From the NCBI GenBank assembly GCA_002377605.1, contig DFQD01000147.1, forward strand, positions 3,299 through 13,613: 10,315 nt of DNA, given 5' to 3'. The translations under genes were made by a program, and so were the position numbers. Source of the DNA: Gammaproteobacteria bacterium UBA3498. GTDB lineage: Bacteria; Pseudomonadota; Gammaproteobacteria; Pseudomonadales; Pseudohongiellaceae. Below, piece after piece: positions 5,624 through 10,315 of this stretch (within the stretch, counting starts at the first letter, position 1; the number at the start of each line of letters is the position of its first letter). Below the pieces are notes generated by a model that searched no databases, was not told the origin of the DNA, and was given only the letters and a program-made list of their open reading frames with translations.

Positions 5624-6835
5624 ATGTCTGAAATATCCGATGCCTACATCTACGACGGTGGGCGAACAGCTTTTGGCCGCCATGCCGGCATGCTCTCCTC
5701 TATAAGGCCAGATGATTTATTGGCCCATACCATTAAAGCTGTTGTGAAACGAAACCCGTTTCCCGCAGAAGCGTATGAAGATGTCTTTATGGGAAACACT
5801 AATGGCGCTGGCGAAGACTGTCGCAACGTAGCCAGATTTTCGTTGCTCCGAGCGGGTATGCCGGTTGAAGTAGGTGGTCAAACTGTTAATCGACTTTGTG
5901 GTTCAGGATTAGCGGCTACGTTGGACGCAGCTCGCGGAGTAAAAGTGGGAGAGGGTGATTTGTTTCTCTCAGGTGGTGTCGAGTCTATGAGTCGCGCGCC
6001 AATAGTAATGAGTAAGGCAAAGTCAGCCTATGATCGCAGTCAGGAAATTGCGGACAGTACTCTAGGGGCGCGGTTTTCCAATCCGGCATTCGCCGCTGCC
6101 TATGGTAACGACACTATGCCGGAAACTGCAGATAATATAGCAGAAGAATTAAAAATTACTCGGGAAGAAGCTGACCAATTTGCTGCGAGTTCACAAGCGA
6201 AGTATGAAGCTGCGAGAGTCGATGGGTTTTACGAAGGAGAAATCATACCGATTGAAGTTGATCAGGGGCGAAAGAAACCTCCTGTCACAGTTGATCGTGA
6301 CGAACATCCGCGACCACTAACTACAACCGAAACCTTGTCCGGATTACGAACTCTTTTCGGTGATGGCATAGTAACTGCAGGTAATGCTTCGGGAATTAAC
6401 GATGGTGCAGCGACGCTTATTATCGGTAACAGAGCTATCGGTGAAGAGCATGGTGTTGCCCCAAGAGCTAGAATAATTTCGGGTGCGGTTGCTGGCGTGG
6501 AGCCGAGAGTAATGGGATTCGGTCCTGTGTTTGCTATTCGTAAGGCGTTGCGGCGGGCTAACCTGTCACTATCTGACATGGACATTATTGAAATCAATGA
6601 AGCATTTGCTCCACAGGTATTGGGCTGTTTAAAAATGTTAGAAGTTGACTTCGATGATTCCAGAGTAAATCCCAATGGCGGGGCTATTGCGGTGGGGCAT
6701 CCCCTTGGCGCTTCCGGTGCGAGAATTGCAATTACCGCAACGCGGCAGTTAGAGCGAATGCAGGGCCGTTATGCCGCAATAAGTTTATGCATAGGCATAG
6801 GCCAAGGTGTAGCTGCCATTATTGAACGCATGTAA
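5624..6835 (+). CDS. Acetyl-CoA acyltransferase (thiolase), PcaF/AtoB-like
   Basis: A complete 403-aa thiolase that would cleave 3-oxoacyl-CoA to acetyl-CoA plus a shortened acyl-CoA. The acyl-accepting Cys92 sits in VNRLCGSGL (88-96). NEAFAPQ (325-331) contributes the oxyanion hole, His359 is in GGAIAVGHPLGASG (352-365), and the second active cysteine is Cys389 in LCIGIGQG. The motifs GEDCRNVAR, GGVESMSRAP, MPETADNIAEE and VDRDEHPRP match the PcaF/PaaJ (3-oxoadipyl-CoA) and AtoB kind. Canonical FadA has CGSSM and GGVEHMGHVP instead, so I do not assign fadA. One departure is Ile391 in CIGIGQG where most thiolases have CIGGGQG or CIGGGMG. A GAGA (5614-5617) lies 6 nt before the ATG. It is first in its operon, divergent from the acyl-CoA dehydrogenase. 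Confidence 0.93.
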   Translation: MSEISDAYIYDGGRTAFGRHAGMLSSIRPDDLLAHTIKAVVKRNPFPAEAYEDVFMGNTNGAGEDCRNVARFSLLRAGMPVEVGGQTVNRLCGSGLAATLDAARGVKVGEGDLFLSGGVESMSRAPIVMSKAKSAYDRSQEIADSTLGARFSNPAFAAAYGNDTMPETADNIAEELKITREEADQFAASSQAKYEAARVDGFYEGEIIPIEVDQGRKKPPVTVDRDEHPRPLTTTETLSGLRTLFGDGIVTAGNASGINDGAATLIIGNRAIGEEHGVAPRARIISGAVAGVEPRVMGFGPVFAIRKALRRANLSLSDMDIIEINEAFAPQVLGCLKMLEVDFDDSRVNPNGGAIAVGHPLGASGARIAITATRQLERMQGRYAAISLCIGIGQGVAAIIERM

Positions 6836-6871
6836 TCAATAAAAGAATTAGAGAATATAAAAGGAAAGATC

Positions 6872-8983
6872 ATGTCTGAAGTAGTTAGCTATGAATTAAG
6901 AGAAAACATCGGAGTCATTCTTGTAAATAACCCTCCAGTTAACGCGTTAGCTCAAGAAGTACGGCTGGGAATTCTCAATGCAGTAAATGCAGCGCAAGAA
7001 GATGCTTCCCAAGCCATTGTTTTAGCTTGTGAAGGCAGAACTTTTATTGCCGGCGCGGATATAACGGAATTCGGCAAGCCGCCAAAAGATCCGGGGCTCC
7101 CGGAAGTACTAACCGCGATAGAGAATTCAAGTAAGCCGGTTGTCGCTGCTATTCACGGCACCGCCTTGGGTGGAGGATTTGAAGTTGCTCTGGCCTGTCA
7201 CTATCGCTGTGCTTCTCCTTCGGCAAAAGTTGGGCTTCCGGAAGTGAAGCTCGGGTTATTGCCTGGCGCAGGGGGTACTCAAAGAGTTCCTCGTATCACT
7301 GGCGTGCAAGCCGCATTAGACATGATTACAAGTGGCAACCCTATTAGAGCGGTCAAAGCAAATGCAATGGGGCTTGTGGATGAAGTGCTGGCAGACGAAG
7401 ATGTAGTTGGTGGAGCAAGCGAATATACGAAAGGCCTTATAGAGGCAGGTGCTCCACTTAAGCGTATCCGTGATATCACCATCGATCCTTCTTCTTTAGA
7501 ACCAGACTTTTTCGATAATGCTCGAAAGCAACTAGCAAGAAGAGCACGAGGGCAGATAGCTCAGGATAGAATAGTTTCTTGCTTAGAAGCAGCAGTAAAC
7601 CTTCCAATCGATGAAGGCTTGGAAAGAGAAAGAGAACTATTTCGTGAGCTAGTTGTTTCACCGGAGTCAGCCGCGATGCGTCATATCTTCTTTGCCGAAA
7701 GACAGGCGGCAAAAATTAAAGACGTTGCAAAAGATACTCCGCTGCGTCCCATCGAGAAGGTGGCTGTTATCGGAGGGGGCACTATGGGTGGCGGCATCGC
7801 AATGTGCTTTGCCAATGTTGGTATTCCGGTTGTCCTTTTGGAAATTAATGACGAGGCTATAGGGAGAGGCATGGGAATTATTCGCAAGAATTACACAATC
7901 ACCGTGCAAAAAGGCAAGCTTGCCGAAGATAGGATGGAGGAACGGATCGGTTTGATTAGTGGCACTACCAGCTACGACGACATACGCGATGTTGACATGG
8001 TCATCGAGGCAGTCTTTGAGAACCTGGACCTTAAGAAAGAAGTATTCGGCAAATTAGACACTGTTTGCAAGCCAGGTTGTATTCTTGCTACAAACACTTC
8101 ATACCAAGATGTTGATGCGATAGCAGAAGCGACTTCACGTCCAAAAGACGTTGTAGGCATGCATTTCTTTTCTCCCGCCAATGTCATGAAATTGTTGGAA
8201 GTTGTGCGCGGTGCTGCGACTGCGGACGATGTCCTTGCTACTGTTATGCAAATTGGTAAGAAGATAGGCAAAGTATGTGCACTTTCTGGCGTTTGCTACG
8301 GCTTTATTGGTAACCGCATGCTTGGCGGTTATGGTCGTGAGGCGCAAATGCTATTGTTGGATGGTTGTACTCCTGCTCAGGTAGATGGTGCTCTTGAAGC
8401 ATTCGGCATGGCCATGGGTCCTTTAGCTATGGGCGATTTAGCAGGGCTTGATGTTGGTTACAAAGCAAGGCAGGCCAGAACCGATTTGCCGGATGACCCA
8501 AAGCTTTATCGGATGGGAACCTTGTTGGTTGAAATGGGGCGTCATGGGCAGAAAACTGGCACAGGTTTTTATAAATATGATCCTGAAACCCGCAAACGTA
8601 TGTCTGACCCGGAAGTTGAAGCCCTAATAATAGAAGAAGCAGGGAAAATGGATATAGAGCAACGAGAAATCAGCAATGATGAAATTATTGCCCGCTGTTT
8701 TTATCCGCTAATAAATGAAGGAGCAAAAATCCTAGAAGAAGGTATTGCCCAGCGAGCCAGTGATATTGATGTCGTATACATCTATGGGTATGCGTTCCCG
8801 GTGGCTAAAGGTGGACCAATGCACTACGCCGATTCCGTGGGCTTGAAGAATGTTTACGACAAGATCTGTGAATACCGTGATTGCTACGGCGAAGAATACT
8901 GGCAACCCGCACCTCTGCTTAAGCAATTGGCAGAAGAGGGCAAGTCTTTTGCTCAGTGGGACGCAGAAAGTGGGGTGGCTTAG
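6872..8983 (+). CDS. Bifunctional enoyl-CoA hydratase / 3-hydroxyacyl-CoA dehydrogenase
   Basis: A 703-aa multifunctional beta-oxidation protein that hydrates trans-2-enoyl-CoA and then oxidises the L-3-hydroxyacyl-CoA with NAD+. The N-terminal crotonase domain (about 1-190) has FIAGADITEF (58-67) and the two catalytic glutamates Glu104 (GGGFE) and Glu124 (LPEVKLGLLPGAGGTQR). A linker leads to the NAD-binding Rossmann domain with GGGTMGGG (301-308). Next come the catalytic His431 of HFFSPANVMK with partner Glu443, and Asn481 in GFIGNRML. The two dehydrogenase C-terminal repeats follow, ending near VAKGGPMHYAD. The N-terminus (VNNPPVNALAQEVR) and length resemble peroxisomal L-PBE-type proteins more than E. 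coli FadB (729 aa). A strong AAGGAAAG (6861-6868) precedes the ATG. It lies 36 nt after the thiolase, the reverse of E. coli fadBA order. Confidence 0.95.
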   Translation: MSEVVSYELRENIGVILVNNPPVNALAQEVRLGILNAVNAAQEDASQAIVLACEGRTFIAGADITEFGKPPKDPGLPEVLTAIENSSKPVVAAIHGTALGGGFEVALACHYRCASPSAKVGLPEVKLGLLPGAGGTQRVPRITGVQAALDMITSGNPIRAVKANAMGLVDEVLADEDVVGGASEYTKGLIEAGAPLKRIRDITIDPSSLEPDFFDNARKQLARRARGQIAQDRIVSCLEAAVNLPIDEGLERERELFRELVVSPESAAMRHIFFAERQAAKIKDVAKDTPLRPIEKVAVIGGGTMGGGIAMCFANVGIPVVLLEINDEAIGRGMGIIRKNYTITVQKGKLAEDRMEERIGLISGTTSYDDIRDVDMVIEAVFENLDLKKEVFGKLDTVCKPGCILATNTSYQDVDAIAEATSRPKDVVGMHFFSPANVMKLLEVVRGAATADDVLATVMQIGKKIGKVCALSGVCYGFIGNRMLGGYGREAQMLLLDGCTPAQVDGALEAFGMAMGPLAMGDLAGLDVGYKARQARTDLPDDPKLYRMGTLLVEMGRHGQKTGTGFYKYDPETRKRMSDPEVEALIIEEAGKMDIEQREISNDEIIARCFYPLINEGAKILEEGIAQRASDIDVVYIYGYAFPVAKGGPMHYADSVGLKNVYDKICEYRDCYGEEYWQPAPLLKQLAEEGKSFAQWDAESGVA
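8972..8975 (+). promoter_or_regulatory. Shine-Dalgarno GGGG for the alcohol dehydrogenase GTG start
   Basis: GGGG lies 7 nt before the GTG at 8983 and inside the end of the preceding gene. It supports GTG 8983, which overlaps the upstream stop as TAGTG, over an in-frame GTG at 8956 that would add nine residues of non-homologous sequence. Confidence 0.55.
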
Positions 8984-10017
8984 TGATTTCCTATCAAACC
9001 ACAACGCCAGGTGCATCTTTAATCGAAGTCGAATCGGAAACACCACAACCACAGGGAACGGAGGTGCTGGTTAAAACTGTTGCTTGTGGAGTCTGCCATT
9101 CCGATATTCACATCCATGAAGGTGTATTCGAACTCGGTGGTGGCAAGCAACTGGAAGTAGGGAGAGAAGGACAAGTGTTGGGTCACGAAATATTTGGCCA
9201 GGTGGTTGCAGTAGGGCCTGATGCGGAAGGTGTTAGCGTCGGTGATCGACGAGTCGTATTCCCATGGATTGGTTGCGGTGAATGCACTACTTGTAAGCGT
9301 GGAGAAGAGCAACTTTGTACGCCAGGACGAGCGCTTGGCATAATAAATCCCGGTGGCTTTGCCGATCATGTGTTAGTTCCGCACAGCCGTTACTTGTTTG
9401 ATAAAGGCGATGTGCCAGATTCCCTCGCAGCCACTTACGCTTGTTCGGGTCTAACTGCATTCGGCGCATTGAAAAAAGTTGGCGACTTACAAAAAGGAGA
9501 AGAGATTGTCATTATTGGTGCCGGCGGTGTTGGTATGATGGCAATTCAAATCGCGCAGGCAATGGGTATGGATCCTATTGTCGTAGACATTGACGAAGGA
9601 AAGCTTGCTGCTGTCCAGGATCTTGGAGTCAATAGAACTTTTAATTCTTCCGATTCGCAAAGCGCAAAAGAAATCCGCAAGAGTACAGGTGGAGCCTATG
9701 CTGTTCTGGATTTTGTAGGCGCTGAAATCAGTGTTAATTATGGTCTGGGCTGTTTACGTAAAGGCGGAATGTTAATCATCATTGGCCTGTATGGCGGAGC
9801 TTTAACAATGCCGATTCCCTTTATCCCAATGAACGCACGAATAATTCAAGGAAGTTATGTTGGTAGCTTGCGCGATATGGCTGATTTAATGGTCATGGTG
9901 CGTGATGGCAAGGTAGCTCCCATTGATATAACTGAAAGACCACTGGTGGAAGCAAATGATGCCTTAATAGATTTAAAAGCTGGGAATGTAACAGGTCGAC
10001 AGGTATTGATGGCGTGA
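8983..10017 (+). CDS. Zinc-dependent alcohol dehydrogenase, NAD-type
   Basis: A 344-aa medium-chain dehydrogenase/reductase (GroES-like plus Rossmann domains). Catalytic zinc ligands are predicted as Cys38 in ACGVCHSD, His68 with Glu69 in GHE, and Cys154 in YACSG. Structural zinc is held by Cys98, Cys101, Cys104 and Cys112 in GCGECTTCKRGEEQLC. The nucleotide loop is GAGGVG (179-184), and Asp202 at the end of the next strand (VVDID) favours NAD over NADP. The start is the GTG overlapping the upstream stop by one base, implying translational coupling. In this operon it may oxidise an alcohol, or a hydroxyl group exposed during degradation, to feed the beta-oxidation steps. The true substrate cannot be read from the sequence; alcohol dehydrogenase names in this superfamily are broad. 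Confidence 0.92.
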   Translation: MISYQTTTPGASLIEVESETPQPQGTEVLVKTVACGVCHSDIHIHEGVFELGGGKQLEVGREGQVLGHEIFGQVVAVGPDAEGVSVGDRRVVFPWIGCGECTTCKRGEEQLCTPGRALGIINPGGFADHVLVPHSRYLFDKGDVPDSLAATYACSGLTAFGALKKVGDLQKGEEIVIIGAGGVGMMAIQIAQAMGMDPIVVDIDEGKLAAVQDLGVNRTFNSSDSQSAKEIRKSTGGAYAVLDFVGAEISVNYGLGCLRKGGMLIIIGLYGGALTMPIPFIPMNARIIQGSYVGSLRDMADLMVMVRDGKVAPIDITERPLVEANDALIDLKAGNVTGRQVLMA

Positions 10018-10019
10018 AT

Positions 10020-10315
10020 ATGCAATTACAAGCACTAGATGATTTCCGTGCTTCTGCTCGCGAATGGCTGGAAGAAAATTGCCCGCCATCGATGCGAACC
10101 CCCATGGTACAAGAAGAAATTGTCTGGGGTGGTCGAAATGCTTATTACGAAAACCCAGAAAGCAAAATCTGGTTGGAGCGTATGGCTGAGAAAGGTTGGA
10201 CATGCCCAAGCTGGCCAGCAGAATTTGGTGGTGGTGGTCTTAACAAAGAAGAAACAATTATTCTAAATGAAGAATTGCGCCGTATTAATGCTCGGCCAGC
10301 TTTAACCAGTTTCGG
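10020..10315 (+). CDS. Acyl-CoA dehydrogenase, N-terminal part, cut by window end
   Basis: 98 codons of a second acyl-CoA dehydrogenase are visible before the window ends. They cover the start of the N-terminal helical domain: LDDFRASAREWLEENCPPSMR, then the insert EEIVWGGRNAYYENPES, then GWTCPSWPAEFGGGGL (the family's GW..P.WP.E.GG) and EELRRINARPALTSFG. This is a longer, FadE-like type clearly different from the enzyme at 4241-5389, so the two are likely to differ in substrate. ATG 10020 begins 2 nt after the upstream stop. An in-frame GTG at 10014 would overlap that stop by 3 nt and is a fair alternative, as neither has a strong Shine-Dalgarno. Either way the gene is coupled to the alcohol dehydrogenase operon. 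Confidence 0.88.
   Translation, partial: MQLQALDDFRASAREWLEENCPPSMRTPMVQEEIVWGGRNAYYENPESKIWLERMAEKGWTCPSWPAEFGGGGLNKEETIILNEELRRINARPALTSF

Noticed and set aside
5404..5631. 75-codon open frame in the divergent intergenic region
   Set aside because: No ribosome binding site, no recognisable motif, overlaps the thiolase start; more likely control DNA.
6262..6675. 137-codon minus-strand open frame inside the thiolase gene
   Set aside because: Antisense shadow of a clear thiolase; no Shine-Dalgarno or known motif.
8956..8982. Upstream GTG start for the alcohol dehydrogenase
   Set aside because: It would add MGRRKWGGL inside the preceding gene's coding end with no family similarity; GTG 8983 has a well-placed GGGG.
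1..10315. Mobile elements, CRISPR arrays, defence genes, tRNA or rRNA
   Set aside because: I looked for terminal repeats, transposase motifs, regular short repeats and RNA gene signatures and saw none.

Overview
The window reads as part of a bacterial chromosome with moderate base composition, dense gene packing, ordinary Shine-Dalgarno sites and short overlaps between genes. The mix of a RhlG-like short-chain reductase, an ACAD10-type phosphotransferase, several acyl-CoA dehydrogenases and a beta-oxidation operon fits a (probably marine) gammaproteobacterium. This is an inference from gene content; there is no rRNA or other phylogenetic marker here. I see no mobile element, CRISPR array, tRNA or rRNA.

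Layout. (1) Positions 1-1435, plus strand: the C-terminal part of an acyl-CoA-dehydrogenase-associated phosphotransferase (APH fold), then a RhlG-like SDR reductase 10 nt later. (2) 1436-1733: a 298-nt gene-free stretch holding only weak hairpins and one perfect 12-bp palindrome. (3) 1734-4161, plus strand: a tight three-gene cassette. It encodes a six-helix membrane protein matching the membrane half of 'fused MFS/spermidine synthase' proteins, an overlapping gene for the spermidine-synthase-like catalytic half with its own N-terminal signal/anchor, and an exported alpha/beta hydrolase. (4) 4241-5389, minus strand: a complete acyl-CoA dehydrogenase, convergent with the cassette. (5) 5390-5623: a divergent control region with a 7-bp inverted repeat and a candidate promoter. 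(6) 5624-10315, plus strand: an operon of thiolase (PcaF/AtoB-like rather than FadA-like), bifunctional enoyl-CoA hydratase/3-hydroxyacyl-CoA dehydrogenase, zinc alcohol dehydrogenase and the start of a second acyl-CoA dehydrogenase, the last three nearly or fully abutting.

How it fits together. The operon and the divergent dehydrogenase supply every step of a beta-oxidation spiral: acyl-CoA dehydrogenases, hydratase/3-hydroxyacyl-CoA dehydrogenase and thiolase. The zinc alcohol dehydrogenase would add an alcohol/aldehyde or hydroxyacyl step. The phosphotransferase and SDR at the left edge are common companions of such clusters, so the locus looks like a catabolic island for fatty, branched or cyclic acids; the substrate cannot be read from sequence. 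The most unusual part is the embedded cassette 1734-4161. A spermidine-synthase-like domain is encoded separately from its membrane partner and is predicted to lie outside the cytoplasm, next to an exported hydrolase. Its function is not known to me.
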